DNA of 64,000 nucleotides from CAVZMI01 sp050011775 (GCA_050011775.1 JBEKIL010000001.1:372001-436000); one strand, 5' to 3'. Positions 51,390 through 60,227 are shown, counted from the stretch's first letter. Notes: generated by a model not told the origin, from the sequence alone. Translations and numbers: made by a program.

Positions 51390-51411
51390 CCCGACAAAAA
51401 ATTAAATAGTC
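51389..51411. repeat. Second copy of the 23-bp direct repeat from the tRNA-Pro 3' end
   Basis: CCCCGACAAAAAATTAAATAGTC matches 50552-50574 (the tRNA-Pro 3' end plus 17 downstream bases) with one difference. The two copies flank the GIY-YIG pseudogene, the interrupted tRNA fragment and copy 2 of the structured element, about 814 nt. This looks like an attachment-site duplication left by an insertion or a tandem duplication. Confidence 0.65.
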
Positions 51412-51433
51412 CCGCTAAAACAACGGGACTATT
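51394..51433 (-). terminator. Terminator after the HU gene
   Basis: AATAGTCCCG (51405-51414) pairs perfectly with CGGGACTATT (51424-51433). Read on the minus strand the stem is followed by TTAATTTTTTG, so it terminates transcription from the HU gene (stop 51476). Confidence 0.8.
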
Positions 51434-51475
51434 GTTGTTTATATCCCACCAAAAATCTTTAAAAATTACAGTATT

Positions 51476-51763
51476 CTATTTCTGCGCCAATACAGCGTCT
51501 TTACAAGCTTTTGCCACCCGGAATTTCACTACAGTCTTCGCTGGGATCTGAATCTGTTCACCGGTTGCCGGATTTCTTCCTATGCGTGCTTTCCGGTCGA
51601 CTAATACCAGTTTACCGATGCCGGGAATCGTGAATGAGTTTCTTGCTTCTTTATACGCTAGATTTGCAAGTTCTGCAAATAATGCTGCAACAACTTTTTT
51701 CTTAAGATCAAACTTTTTTGCAAAGTGATCTGCAACCTGTGATTTAGACATTGCTTTACCCAT
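51476..51763 (-). CDS. HU-family DNA-binding protein
   Basis: 95-residue nucleoid protein. MSKSQVADHFAKKFDLKKKVV, the FTIPGIGKLVLVDRKARIGRNPATGEQIQIPA beta-arm with GRNPxTG and the C-terminal VVKFRVAKACKDAVL are diagnostic. The ATG at 51763 has GAGGAGG upstream; an open frame to 51922 is not used. Its gene follows no obvious partner, and a terminator lies 43 nt downstream. Confidence 0.95.
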   Translation of the reverse strand: MGKAMSKSQVADHFAKKFDLKKKVVAALFAELANLAYKEARNSFTIPGIGKLVLVDRKARIGRNPATGEQIQIPAKTVVKFRVAKACKDAVLAQK

Positions 51764-52068
51764 AGATACTCCTCCTCGAAGAGTGAAAGTATTGTGAATT
51801 ACACTGAGTTCTGGCGTAATTATGAGACTTTTACACTCTGTACAAATATGGTCTCTTTTGCCCCCTTTTTGTACATACAAAGATATATGCCAAAATTGTA
51901 AAACGCAAGTGTTAAATAGCATTTATGAAGAAAATCTTCATTTTTTCTTGAACTGAACCTTTCCAAAGTCTTACACCATATTCCATGCCAAAAAAGGCTG
52001 GTTTTATTAGGGTTTTTATTTATTTCAAAGAATATTGTAGAATCTTCTATTCCCGAATTCGCACCTTT

Positions 52069-52182
52069 ATGATGAAACCTCAAAATTTCCTCATTTTGGC
52101 CATTTTTATATTTGGCATAGCATATGTCCCCAATGGAGTAAATGTATTACCAAGAGCTTCGAAGGGAGGCAGATTAAAATGA
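52069..52182 (+). CDS. Small membrane peptide, coupled to the next gene
   Basis: 37 residues: MMKPQNFLILAIFIFGIAYVPNGVNVLPR and a basic tail. One membrane helix is likely. The stop overlaps the ATG of the next 58-residue gene by 4 nt. A longer open frame exists from 51985, but it reads through AT-rich sequence. No family is recognised. Confidence 0.4.
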   Translation: MMKPQNFLILAIFIFGIAYVPNGVNVLPRASKGGRLK

Positions 52183-52355
52183 AAAAGGCCATAAAAGAAA
52201 TTATTGTTGAAGTCTACAGTTCATCTGGGGAGCAAGTCGATCATTATGTCGACGTGGAACTGACTTCAGCAGCCAGGAATTCAAATGTGAATTTCGAGCC
52301 GATGCTTTTTCCTATGGGAGAAAGCTTCATTCATGTCTATCCGGTGACTGAATAA
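52179..52355 (+). CDS. Small hypothetical protein (58 residues)
   Basis: Begins MKKAIKEIIVEVYSSSGEQVD, followed by an acidic strand DHYVDVELTSAARNSN and ending ESFIHVYPVTE. GGGAGG lies 8-10 bases upstream of its ATG, and it overlaps the preceding peptide by 4 nt. Composition is beta-rich and acidic. Function unknown. Confidence 0.45.
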   Translation: MKKAIKEIIVEVYSSSGEQVDHYVDVELTSAARNSNVNFEPMLFPMGESFIHVYPVTE

Positions 52356-52420
52356 AACCTGTCTATCTCACTTTTCTCCGATTGATATCAGGGGGATATA
52401 TCAAATTGGAGGCATGATAC

Positions 52421-52485
52421 GGCGGTGTGTATATTCCATGAGGCGTGTGCCTCCCGTACATAAAAAATGGAATATGCGCACCGCC
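52421..52485. repeat. Compound hairpin
   Basis: GGCGGTGTGTATATTCCAT (52421-52439) pairs with ATGGAATATGCGCACCGCC (52467-52485), 19 positions with two G-T wobbles. Inside, GAGGCGTGTGCCTC forms a second stem (52440-52453). The rest of the 52356-52773 gap shows nothing else. Its role is unknown; it is not followed by a T-tract. Confidence 0.65.
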
Positions 52486-52773
52486 GCCTGTTATTTATGA
52501 GAAGTATATTCATATAGTCCTTATAAAAATCCAATGGAAAGATTCTCATTAAGTAGTTGTTCCCTATAAGAATTAACTACTTTCCTTTCAATAATCTAAC
52601 TTCATCTCTACATATCCCGGTTGAACGCAAGTCATTCTTAGAAAATTTACTGAATTGCTGGGGATTTTTAATAACAAAAAAAGGCCCCGATTTGCCTAAA
52701 ACAAACCCGGGCTTCTATAAAGATGTCACGTGGTTTCCCCTCCACAAGGATATCCCACCTGACGGAAGTTTCG

Positions 52774-53016
52774 TCAATTCTTTCGTTCGTCGGTTAGTTC
52801 TTTTTCCGAGTGATGTGAAAAACTCTGAGCTTTCACGCTTATCGTGCTTCCACAGTAACTACGTTCATGCGTATAGACTAGTAATCCTGATTTTTCCTGC
52901 AGCAAATTCCACTGATACCCATTAAGTTTCAGTGATTTGTCGTTTAAGAAAGTATCTGCTGTACGCCATACTTTCCCACAGCCGCTACATTCCTTAAAAC
53001 TCTGCTTCACAGCCAT
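52774..53016 (-). CDS. Small zinc-ribbon-like protein
   Basis: 80 residues, ATG with GGGAG upstream. FKECSGCGKVWRTADTFLND has a CxxC pair, and HERSYCGSTISVKAQSF supplies a further Cys and His, a likely metal site. The rest is polar. Similar small proteins of unknown function occur in many environmental bacteria, as I recall, so I call it a conserved hypothetical. Confidence 0.65.
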   Translation of the reverse strand: MAVKQSFKECSGCGKVWRTADTFLNDKSLKLNGYQWNLLQEKSGLLVYTHERSYCGSTISVKAQSFSHHSEKELTDERKN

Positions 53017-53183
53017 TATGTCTTCTCCCGATAGTGATAATTCTATAATTATACTTTGATGGAAAATACCAAAACTATGCCAAATTGAGAACCGGCCTTT
53101 TTCATTTATTTTATGGGATTAGGATAAGGAAATGTGCCGAATATTAGCCAGATGGGGAAAAGAAACAGCCTATCTTTACCAGC

Positions 53184-53744
53184 TTAAAAACGAAGTGAAT
53201 TGAGAAGAGAATTTTGGACGGAGAACAGGCTTTCATGATCGATAAAACGACCTCTTTTTTGGAATGGAACAGCCGATAGTTCGAACCATTTTCCGACACC
53301 TCCAAACACAATCACCCTTTCTATAGTCGTTCCCTGATCGGTCGAATATTCATACGCGCAATATTTTTTTCCACCCAGTGTAAATATTTCATACGTCCCG
53401 ATTAATTGTATTCCTTCCTGAACCCGTTCTTTCTTCAATGAAAAGCTGATCGAGGCTAGCGTTTCAAGACCATCAATTATGATCTGTTTGCTTCCGATTT
53501 CGTCGATGTGAAGTTCCGTTAATGTTATCGCCGCTGTATAATCTTTTTTTACCAACCATAGTAACAATCCGGGAGAAACATTTGCATCGGTGGAATTAAA
53601 CCATCCCTGAGGAACTTGAACCGTAATCCCGCCTTGAAGTGATCGAACAATTTCACGGGTCATCGGATATGAAGAGGGGTATTTCAGAGAGGCGCATCCG
53701 GCAAATAAAAGTAAAAAGGAAAAAGTAAAAAGGAAAAAGTACAT
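53184..53744 (-). CDS. Lipoprotein of unknown function
   Basis: 186-residue putative lipoprotein: the hydrophobic signal MYFFLFTFSFLLLFAGC has a good lipobox (FAGC). The mature part is a mixed alpha/beta fold (GGITVQVPQGWFNSTDANVSP, VIVFGGVGKWFELSAVP). No family is recognised. The frame extends to 54047 and overlaps the upstream gene, but 53757-53870 is a repeat and I place the start at the signal peptide. There is no clear Shine-Dalgarno. Confidence 0.65.
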   Translation of the reverse strand: MYFFLFTFSFLLLFAGCASLKYPSSYPMTREIVRSLQGGITVQVPQGWFNSTDANVSPGLLLWLVKKDYTAAITLTELHIDEIGSKQIIIDGLETLASISFSLKKERVQEGIQLIGTYEIFTLGGKKYCAYEYSTDQGTTIERVIVFGGVGKWFELSAVPFQKRGRFIDHESLFSVQNSLLNSLRF

Positions 53745-53756
53745 TTTGAGTGAGTG

Positions 53757-53870
53757 AATCCCGATGACTTGCCCTGAGCTTGCTTGCTGCGAGCCTTGGG
53801 TCGAGCATGTAGTGAGCTTGTCGAACCACATGTCGAGACCTCGTCGAGCGGTCGAAGGGTAGCGGGTTGA
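53757..53870. repeat. Intergenic palindromic repeat, related to the 7845 family
   Basis: Sequence rich in GTCGAGC and TTGCCCTGAGCTTG elements; it ends CGTCGAGCGGTCGAAGGG, which also ends the repeat zone at about 7961-7977. It lies directly upstream of the lipoprotein gene and may carry its promoter region. A frame across it reads low-complexity sequence. Confidence 0.65.
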
Positions 53871-54043
53871 ACAAAATGAGGAGAAAAAAGGTAAAAAGAA
53901 TTTTGCTTTACAATCGTCGGAAGATATTACGCCTAATAAGTATCTTACAACTTTTCGTGGGATCTTGGATTTTTGCTCCTCTTTTACCTGCGGGAACGAC
54001 GAATTGCAGCGCGAGTGGATTGAAAATAAATTGATAGAAGACT

Positions 54044-55063
54044 TCATTCTGTCGGCCGAGCGTATTTTTCACTGTCAATTGTCAGCTTCAGTGAAATTCG
54101 ATGAGTATTCCCAAGCTGACCGGTTCCGTCGAATTTTGCAAATGAATAATCGATATCCAATTTAGGTAACCGTAATCCTGCACCCAGAGTCAACTGTTTA
54201 ATATCTGTATACCCGATCCGTACGGCAATGACATTTTTATAGGCATACTCCATGCCACCACGGACATCGATACTCACCGGGCCGACGTATGCTGTCGATG
54301 CTGTCCGCCGATTTTCAAAGCGGAGGTCAAAATCAACTTCAGGTGTAAGTTGTCCGCCAAATAATTCCATGAGATATGCTCCTCCGACCTTAACTGTCGG
54401 GGAGATCAATTCGTTTAGACCCGTGCTCCATGCAACCAGTGTCGTTGTCACATCCTGAACATTTGCTCCCAGGCGGACATTCTCGAATGGGATGTACTGA
54501 ACGGCAACATCAAATCCGATACCGGTTGCCGAAGCATCTGCGAGCGAACGGCGGATGAATTTAAGGTTCGCGCCGTATGAAAATTCAGATGAGACTTTTT
54601 TAGCATATGATGCATAAAAAACCCAATCGGCAGTTGTAAAATATGTCACACGGGAATAATCGATTCGATCAGCACCATCGAATCTGTTATTACCGTTAAC
54701 GTCGATCAGTGCATTCCTCGTGTCGGGAATACCGTCGACGCCAAGCCGCATCACACTTAATCCGAAGCTCGAAGAAGGGCCGTAAGGAATTGCAGCGGCA
54801 CCATAGTCGTAACTGATAAGACTTCCGAAACCTTCGTCATGCATGAAAATAACTTCCGGATACTTAATGTTGCTGAGGCCTGCCGGGTTCCAATACCCTG
54901 CGGTTACGTCGCCGGCGATTGCGACAGCGGCGCTCCCCATTCCAAGAGCCCGGCCGCCGACACCGATCGAGAGAAATTCTCCAGCATATTTTGCCACTTT
55001 CGTTTCACCGGCATTTGTCGTACTGCACGCCAGCACAACGAGTATAAGGGCGGAATATTTCAT
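54044..55063 (-). CDS. PorV/PorQ-like outer-membrane protein
   Basis: 339-residue exported beta-barrel protein. The signal peptide is followed by AGEFLSIGVGGRALGMGSAAVAIAGDVTAGYWNPAGLS, the hallmark of the PorV/PorQ group. The rest alternates strands, ending in a polar strand (HRISLKLTID). PorV shuttles type IX-secreted proteins in characterised organisms; here the identity is by pattern. Its stop overlaps an in-frame ATG of the following frame by 4 nt. Confidence 0.82.
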   Translation of the reverse strand: MKYSALILVVLACSTTNAGETKVAKYAGEFLSIGVGGRALGMGSAAVAIAGDVTAGYWNPAGLSNIKYPEVIFMHDEGFGSLISYDYGAAAIPYGPSSSFGLSVMRLGVDGIPDTRNALIDVNGNNRFDGADRIDYSRVTYFTTADWVFYASYAKKVSSEFSYGANLKFIRRSLADASATGIGFDVAVQYIPFENVRLGANVQDVTTTLVAWSTGLNELISPTVKVGGAYLMELFGGQLTPEVDFDLRFENRRTASTAYVGPVSIDVRGGMEYAYKNVIAVRIGYTDIKQLTLGAGLRLPKLDIDYSFAKFDGTGQLGNTHRISLKLTIDSEKYARPTE

Positions 55064-55185
55064 GATGGATCCTGAGAATTTAAGAAATCTGCATTAAAAT
55101 GACGGTTGATGCCTGCATAATGTTACTGCAGTAGAATGATCGACAAGCTAAAATGAGAAAATCCGGTGTCAAAATCAAGGGTAGA

Positions 55186-55515
55186 TTAATCAATAATAAA
55201 AACCTTTGCACCCTTCTCTGAAAACGCCCGGTGGATATCGAGACCATCGGCAACATGGAAACTCATTCCTGAGAATAAGTGATATGTTTTTCGGTTTTCG
55301 ATCTCTATGTCGATTTCTCCATTCAGAATAAAAACCACATGACCGCGGTCGCACCAATGATTGGCCCTGTATCCGGCTCCATACTCGACCACGCGAACAC
55401 GGACATTCCCCTGTTCGACGGTTTTGCACCACGAGGTGCCGGTTTCACCCTTGTACTCGATCGGAGGAATTTTATCCCACTCCACGGTGGAAAAAGGAAC
55501 ATCCTGGATTTTCAT
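55186..55515 (-). CDS. DHCW-motif cupin-fold protein
   Basis: 109-residue cupin. The typical opening MKIQDVPFSTVEWDKIPP is followed by GTSWCKTVEQGNVRVRVVEYG and the metal-binding region YRANHWCDRGHVVFILNGEID, with Cys/Trp neighbours characteristic of the DHCW cupin family. Function unknown. Confidence 0.88.
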   Translation of the reverse strand: MKIQDVPFSTVEWDKIPPIEYKGETGTSWCKTVEQGNVRVRVVEYGAGYRANHWCDRGHVVFILNGEIDIEIENRKTYHLFSGMSFHVADGLDIHRAFSEKGAKVFIID

Positions 55516-55683
55516 CTTTTATCTTATATAGTACTTTTCCAAAATAAATTCAAGCTGGAATGTCTTGTCTTGGACAGCAGTAATAAGATACAGTTATAGG
55601 GCATTTTTTTAAGGAAAAAGGAAAAATTAAAAAGTGTTATATGACTCTGGAAAGGATTTTTTATCTCTTTTAATCATTGTAAT

Positions 55684-57084
55684 TTAAATAGAAAAATAGT
55701 AATCGAACCTTTCATCTGTATCTTCACGGTAATATTCACCCCGTTCTTTATTAAGGATGTAACCAGTCTGATATTTCCCTGATGAAATTGCACGGAGCGC
55801 TTCACAGAGAATATCGATTTCTTCTGTGGTGTTGTAGATTCCAAAACTAACGCGGACTGTCCCCGGCAGATGTGATCTGTCGCGATGGTGAATTTCTTCT
55901 TCCATCTGTTTCGCGAGCCGTTCATTTACGTGCATTATGGCTTTTACATACGGATGCGCGCAGAAACAACCGTTCCGGGTTCCGATTGCCCATTCGTAAT
56001 TTAAGATAGCCGCTGTTAGTGCATGTGGAATGTTTTCGATATTAAATGATATGACGCCAAGTCTTTCATGTGTACGGTCAGGCTCGGCATCACCGTAGAG
56101 GATGATACGGGGTATATCCCTGAATCTCTCCAGTGCATAGCGGGTTAATTCCGATTCATGATCGATTATAGCCTTCCATCCCACATTATTGAGAAAATTG
56201 ATAGCTGCCGCAAGAGCCACAGCACCGACGATGTCGGGCGTGCCGGCTTCTTCCTTATCGGGTAAATCGGTCCAGTATGCGTTTTCAAGGTTCACAATAT
56301 CGACGGTGCCGCCCCCAACGATATCCGGATCACCCTGTTCAAAGGGTTTTCGTTCAGCGATGAGCACGCCGAGTCCGTACGGAGCATACATTTTATGGGC
56401 GGAAAACGCCAGATAATCGATGCATTCGGGATCTTCCGGCAATTTCATATCGATCGGGCGGTGCGGTGCAAGTTGGGCTGCATCGCAGAAGAATTTTGCC
56501 CCGACTGCATGAGTCCATTTTGCATACGAATGAACGGGGTTCACATAGCCGGTAACATTTGAAGCGCCGGTGACGGCAACTAGCTGGATGCGATCCCGGT
56601 ACATTTGCAATTTCTGCTGGAAGTCGTTCTCATCAATACGGCCGTCTGGAAGAACACCGATATGTATTACCTGTGCGGCTTTTCGCCACGGAAGTTCGTT
56701 CGAGTGGTGTTCCATGACGGTAGTAAGAATGATCGCATCCTTCCGGAATAGAAGTCGACGTGAAAGATGGTTGATCGCCTCGGTTGTATTTTTTGCAAAG
56801 AGAACGATTCGCTCTTTCTGATTGCCATTTACAAACGAGGCGATTTTTTCGCGCGATTTTTCAAATGCCCATGATGAGAGTTTCGACTTGAATCCTGTTC
56901 CCCGGTGAACATTACTGTACCATTTCAGGAATTCATCAACCTTTTCTACGATCGGCCTGAGTGTCGGCGTACTCGCGGCATTATCAAAATTGATATAGCG
57001 GCGTTTCTTACCGTCGATGATGGGTACTTCCTCCTCGACACCGATTGTGAGGCCGCGTAAGGATTCACCTATTCCCGATGGCAC
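55684..57084 (-). CDS. Class V aminotransferase (cysteine desulfurase-like)
   Basis: 466-residue PLP enzyme. NFDNAASTPTLRPI, the FVNGNQKERIVLFAKNTTEAINHL segment and the PLP lysine in LAFSAHKMYAPYGLGVLIAER are typical of the SufS/CsdA/NifS group. GCFCAHPYVKAIM holds a cysteine near the C-terminal part. The C-terminal extension after residue about 430 is unassigned. Actual substrate (cysteine or other) is not provable. It is followed by an AT-rich gap. Confidence 0.88.
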   Translation of the reverse strand: MPSGIGESLRGLTIGVEEEVPIIDGKKRRYINFDNAASTPTLRPIVEKVDEFLKWYSNVHRGTGFKSKLSSWAFEKSREKIASFVNGNQKERIVLFAKNTTEAINHLSRRLLFRKDAIILTTVMEHHSNELPWRKAAQVIHIGVLPDGRIDENDFQQKLQMYRDRIQLVAVTGASNVTGYVNPVHSYAKWTHAVGAKFFCDAAQLAPHRPIDMKLPEDPECIDYLAFSAHKMYAPYGLGVLIAERKPFEQGDPDIVGGGTVDIVNLENAYWTDLPDKEEAGTPDIVGAVALAAAINFLNNVGWKAIIDHESELTRYALERFRDIPRIILYGDAEPDRTHERLGVISFNIENIPHALTAAILNYEWAIGTRNGCFCAHPYVKAIMHVNERLAKQMEEEIHHRDRSHLPGTVRVSFGIYNTTEEIDILCEALRAISSGKYQTGYILNKERGEYYREDTDERFDYYFSI

Positions 57085-57167
57085 AGAAATTCTCCTTGAG
57101 TATAATCATTGTGTGAACGTTATTAAATCGCCACCGATAGTTATAAATGTTCTTTTTAAATTTCATT

Positions 57168-57908
57168 TTATGTTTTTTTGACTGCTGTAAGCACAAGCCG
57201 TTCTGCATTCTGATCGTAGGGTGTACCGCCGAGGCTTCCGTATATTCTGACATCGTGAAAGCCCATAGATTGTACCATCTCAATCAGTTCTCTTCCCGAA
57301 TACAACCTGATAGAAAAGGTATATTCCGATCGTTTGGAACCGTCGATTTTAATCCATCGATTAGTCATCCGGTTCCACGAGTCATGCACAATGCGTTCTT
57401 CCAGGAAGAGAATGCCGTTTTCTTCGTCCCAGTCGTGCTTCTGATAAATACGGGCAATGATTTCTTTTCCCATCATTTCAATAATAATTTGTCCGCCAAT
57501 TTTCAGTGAAGCATATATGTTCCGGAGAACCTGGAAATTTTCCTCCTCATCAAAATATCCAAATGAAGTAAAAAGACTTAATGCAATATCAAACGACGAC
57601 GGACGGATAAAAGCGCGCATATCTTCCCGGATGATTTCAGCCGGCAAATGTTCTGAATCTGCCCGTGATCGCAGCTCGTCAAGATATCCGGCAGTTCGAT
57701 CGACGCTTGTGACCTTATATCCCCGGCGCAAAAATTCAAGCGAGTGACGGCCCGGGCCGCAGCAGAGATCGAGGATTGCCATTCCTTTCTCGATATGTAG
57801 AAGTTTTTCAATGTCGTCTACATTAGAAACAGCCTTCTGCCATTGTTCCGGTGTGAACATTTTCGGGCCCATTACTTCCCAGAACCGATCGTCCTCGTAC
57901 CACTTCAT
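57168..57908 (-). CDS. Class I SAM-dependent methyltransferase
   Basis: 246-residue protein. MAILDLCCGPGRHSLEFLRRGY is the SAM-binding motif I, followed by VTSVDRTAGYLDEL and IALSLFTSFGYFDEEENF. The C-terminal part has RLYSGRELIEMVQSMGFHDVRIYGSLGG. The ATG at 57908 has GAGGTG upstream; a longer open frame to 57959 is ignored. Substrate unknown. Confidence 0.88.
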   Translation of the reverse strand: MKWYEDDRFWEVMGPKMFTPEQWQKAVSNVDDIEKLLHIEKGMAILDLCCGPGRHSLEFLRRGYKVTSVDRTAGYLDELRSRADSEHLPAEIIREDMRAFIRPSSFDIALSLFTSFGYFDEEENFQVLRNIYASLKIGGQIIIEMMGKEIIARIYQKHDWDEENGILFLEERIVHDSWNRMTNRWIKIDGSKRSEYTFSIRLYSGRELIEMVQSMGFHDVRIYGSLGGTPYDQNAERLVLTAVKKT

Positions 57909-58082
57909 GAGTTCACCTCGAGTGTTAATGCAAAATATCGTGCCTATGTGATATAGCAAATCTCTCGAAGAATATCAAATTATTATTAAGATTATGATCT
58001 GTCTTCCTTCGAGGTTCATGGCATTTGGTGGACGATTTAGCTATATTAGCTTTTACTAAAAAGAAATCGTTGATAAAAAGAA

Positions 58083-58143
58083 AAACACAGAGTACACGGA
58101 GAAACTTCAAAATGGCATTCTTCCACAGAGGACACAGAGTATA
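58083..58143. repeat. CACAGAG-type intergenic repeat
   Basis: AACACAGAGTACACGGAGAAAC and CCACAGAGGACACAGAG lie in the gap before queF. The same words occur at 19665-19775, on the opposite strand, next to a GIY-YIG gene. No function is known to me. Confidence 0.55.
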
Positions 58144-58172
58144 GATTGCTATATATTTTATACTTCTAACAT

Positions 58173-58601
58173 ATGAAAAAGAAATCTCAGAAATCCCAGT
58201 TTCAGCCCCTCGACCGGCGATACGATGTACAGAGTGTCGAGACAATCGATGCTTCAGTACTCGACACATTTCCATACGAATATCCCACACGGGATCAAAA
58301 GATTCACATTGAAACAGACGAATTCACGGCTGTCTGCCTCTGGTCAGGACTTCCAGATTTCGCGACGATCAAAGTCGATTATATACCCGATAAGAAAATC
58401 ATCGAATTACGTTCGTTCAAATACTATCTTCTCTCGTACCGGAATGTAGGTATTTATCAGGAGCATGTCGTCAATAAAATCCTGGAAGATCTTGTCGCAT
58501 GCTGCAAGCCCAAACAGATGCAGGTAACGGCCGACTATAAAGTCCGCGGCGGCGTGCACACGGTCTGTTCCGTTGAATACGTCAAGAAAGGTCGTGTGTA
58601 G
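58173..58601 (+). CDS. queF: NADPH-dependent 7-cyano-7-deazaguanine reductase
   Basis: Reduces preQ0 to preQ1 in queuosine synthesis. The 142-residue unimodular form has the catalytic cysteine in FTAVCLWSGLPDFA and the following Asp, the QueF motif ELRSFKYYLLSYRN, and the C-terminal TADYKVRGGVHTVCSVEY. It starts with ATG 58173; TATATT at 58152-58157 is a likely -10. No other queuosine genes are adjacent. Confidence 0.95.
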   Translation: MKKKSQKSQFQPLDRRYDVQSVETIDASVLDTFPYEYPTRDQKIHIETDEFTAVCLWSGLPDFATIKVDYIPDKKIIELRSFKYYLLSYRNVGIYQEHVVNKILEDLVACCKPKQMQVTADYKVRGGVHTVCSVEYVKKGRV

Positions 58602-58631
58602 TTTCCTTTTTTTACTCTTCCGCATCATGAT

Positions 58632-60005
58632 ATGATCCATTTTGAAGAATGTTACACGCGAGCTATCGGAATAGCGCACATCCCTCAGCGCGCGCTTCGT
58701 GCTGGTGAATGCCAGACTCCTTATGGAAAACGATGTTCGCTCTGTCATGCGGTGACGCTCAATTATGACGATGAACTCCGTATAAAAAACGACGTACTGA
58801 AAGAATTCTGGAGAAGGAATAAACTCCCCATCTCAATCGATCCCATTATTCCCTCATCACTCGGGCGATTCTATCGTACTGTCACGAAACGAAGGGTATT
58901 TCCATCCCGCGGGAAAGCGCGGCTCGGCCTAATCGGCATTTCGCAAACAGGCCCGCCTGCGTCCCGAGATCAATCGGAACTTCCGCCTTCTCCCGACGGA
59001 GTCGGGATCCGGCGGACAGGTCAGCGAAGCTGTCCTTTAGGACGGCGGGCAGGCCCGCCTGCGTCCCGAGATCAATCGGAACTTCGGCGGGCAGGCGCCA
59101 TCGATGTTGTTCAATGTATGATCGAACCGGAGGCGCACGCACGGGTGTATGCACATGTGCAGAAATTTCTCGATACGGCGAAAGAGCGGCGTCTTGCAGA
59201 TGCACTTAATTATGTCATCATCAAAGGAAGTTACACCGAGCTGACGGTTATTCTGAATGTCAACACGATCGAACCCGCCGTTCTGAAAAAAATTAATGTA
59301 TTGTCGAAAGCCCTAACGGCGGCAGTGAAAGAGGTTACAGGTATTTTTCTCTATCACGATGAGAGGCGATCGCGGTATTATCTTTCATTAGGCGAGGGAG
59401 AGGAGCATTCATTCCGGCGTGTGCATGGGAAGAAAGAAATATATCAAAAAATCCTTGGCAAAAGCTTCCTGTATTCGCCCTTATCGTTCTCCCAAATCAA
59501 TCAATTGATGGTCGAAGAGATGGTCAGGCGCGTCGAGACTCTGATCTCGCCTCATAGCGAAATGCATCTTTATGATTTGTATTGTGGGTACGGACTTTTC
59601 GCGCTTTCCTTCGCCGGGAAAGTTGCATCGGCAACCGGAGTCGAAATATCTGGTGCTTCGGTTGAAGCGGCAAAATCGAACGCCATCCGGCAGCACGAAG
59701 AGCATGTCCGGTTTTTGCGCCGTGATATTACGCAGGAATCGATGGAGTTGCTCTTACAAAAAGCTCCGCAGCGGTTTTCGGTTGTACTCGATCCGCCCCG
59801 GGGCGGGACATCGCAGGGAGTTATAGAGACGATTGCCGCATGCCGGCCGGAAAGGGTAGTACATATTTTTTGCGATGTCGATCGCATCCCTCAGGAGCTT
59901 TCCCGGTGGAAAAAATCGGGCTATTATCCTTCTCGGGCAGTTCCTCTCGACATGTTTCCAGGGACAGACGATATTGAAATTCTGATTGAACTTAATGCAA
60001 GTTGA
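58632..60005 (+). CDS. Class I SAM-dependent RNA methyltransferase (RlmD/TrmA-like) with in-frame repeat insertion
   Basis: 457-residue RNA (uracil-C5) methyltransferase paralogue. Cysteines at CQTPYGKRCSLC near the N-terminus could bind a cluster, and the core has LYDLYCGYGLFALSF, the VLDPPRGGTSQGV motif and the catalytic Cys in HIFCDVDR. Between IGISQ and AIDVVQCMIEP lies about 50 residues of Pro/Arg-rich, charged sequence (TGPPASRDQSE...RRAG) encoded by a palindromic repeat (58948-59098) that keeps the reading frame. It follows queF after 30 nt. Confidence 0.85.
   Translation: MIHFEECYTRAIGIAHIPQRALRAGECQTPYGKRCSLCHAVTLNYDDELRIKNDVLKEFWRRNKLPISIDPIIPSSLGRFYRTVTKRRVFPSRGKARLGLIGISQTGPPASRDQSELPPSPDGVGIRRTGQRSCPLGRRAGPPASRDQSELRRAGAIDVVQCMIEPEAHARVYAHVQKFLDTAKERRLADALNYVIIKGSYTELTVILNVNTIEPAVLKKINVLSKALTAAVKEVTGIFLYHDERRSRYYLSLGEGEEHSFRRVHGKKEIYQKILGKSFLYSPLSFSQINQLMVEEMVRRVETLISPHSEMHLYDLYCGYGLFALSFAGKVASATGVEISGASVEAAKSNAIRQHEEHVRFLRRDITQESMELLLQKAPQRFSVVLDPPRGGTSQGVIETIAACRPERVVHIFCDVDRIPQELSRWKKSGYYPSRAVPLDMFPGTDDIEILIELNAS
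58948..59098. repeat. Palindromic repeat inserted in frame in the methyltransferase gene
   Basis: A 35-bp direct repeat (58948-58982 and 59050-59084) flanks a stretch that contains the palindromes CCCGACGGAGTCGGG and GTCCTTTAGGAC. GACAGCTTCGCTGAC-type sequence on the reverse strand matches the unit found at 61118. The block is about 150 bp, a multiple of three, and no stop appears in the coding frame. Confidence 0.85.
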
Positions 60006-60199
60006 TATAACCTTAAACCTTCAACTTCCCAACATGAAATCCCGTTATTCCTCCAGATTTGTGTACCCTATCACTATTGACAATACGCCGCATCGATGTC
60101 TTTAATGCAATAGAGTAGTATATTATTTTAAACCACCCTTATTTATTAGTTATTATTTGAGAAAGTGAATTCTTAATACGGTACCCCGCACCGTCACCA

Positions 60200-60227
60200 G
60201 CAACCTTTTTTTGAATACCGGGTCTAA
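60200..60227 (+). promoter_or_regulatory. ECF-type promoter of the sigma factor gene
   Basis: GCAACC (60200-60205) and GTCTAA (60222-60227) are 16 nt apart, a spacing and sequence fitting ECF sigma promoters (AAC-containing -35, GTC-containing -10). The expected transcription start is about 10 nt before the sigma ATG at 60245. Autoregulation is an inference. Confidence 0.5.

Noticed and set aside
53131..53203. Short frame starting MCRILARWGKETAYL
   Set aside because: The opening recalls class II glutamine amidotransferases, but only 23 codons are open and nothing else supports it.
53745..54047. N-terminal extension of the lipoprotein frame to 54047
   Set aside because: Translates the palindromic repeat as low-complexity sequence and would hide the lipobox inside the protein.
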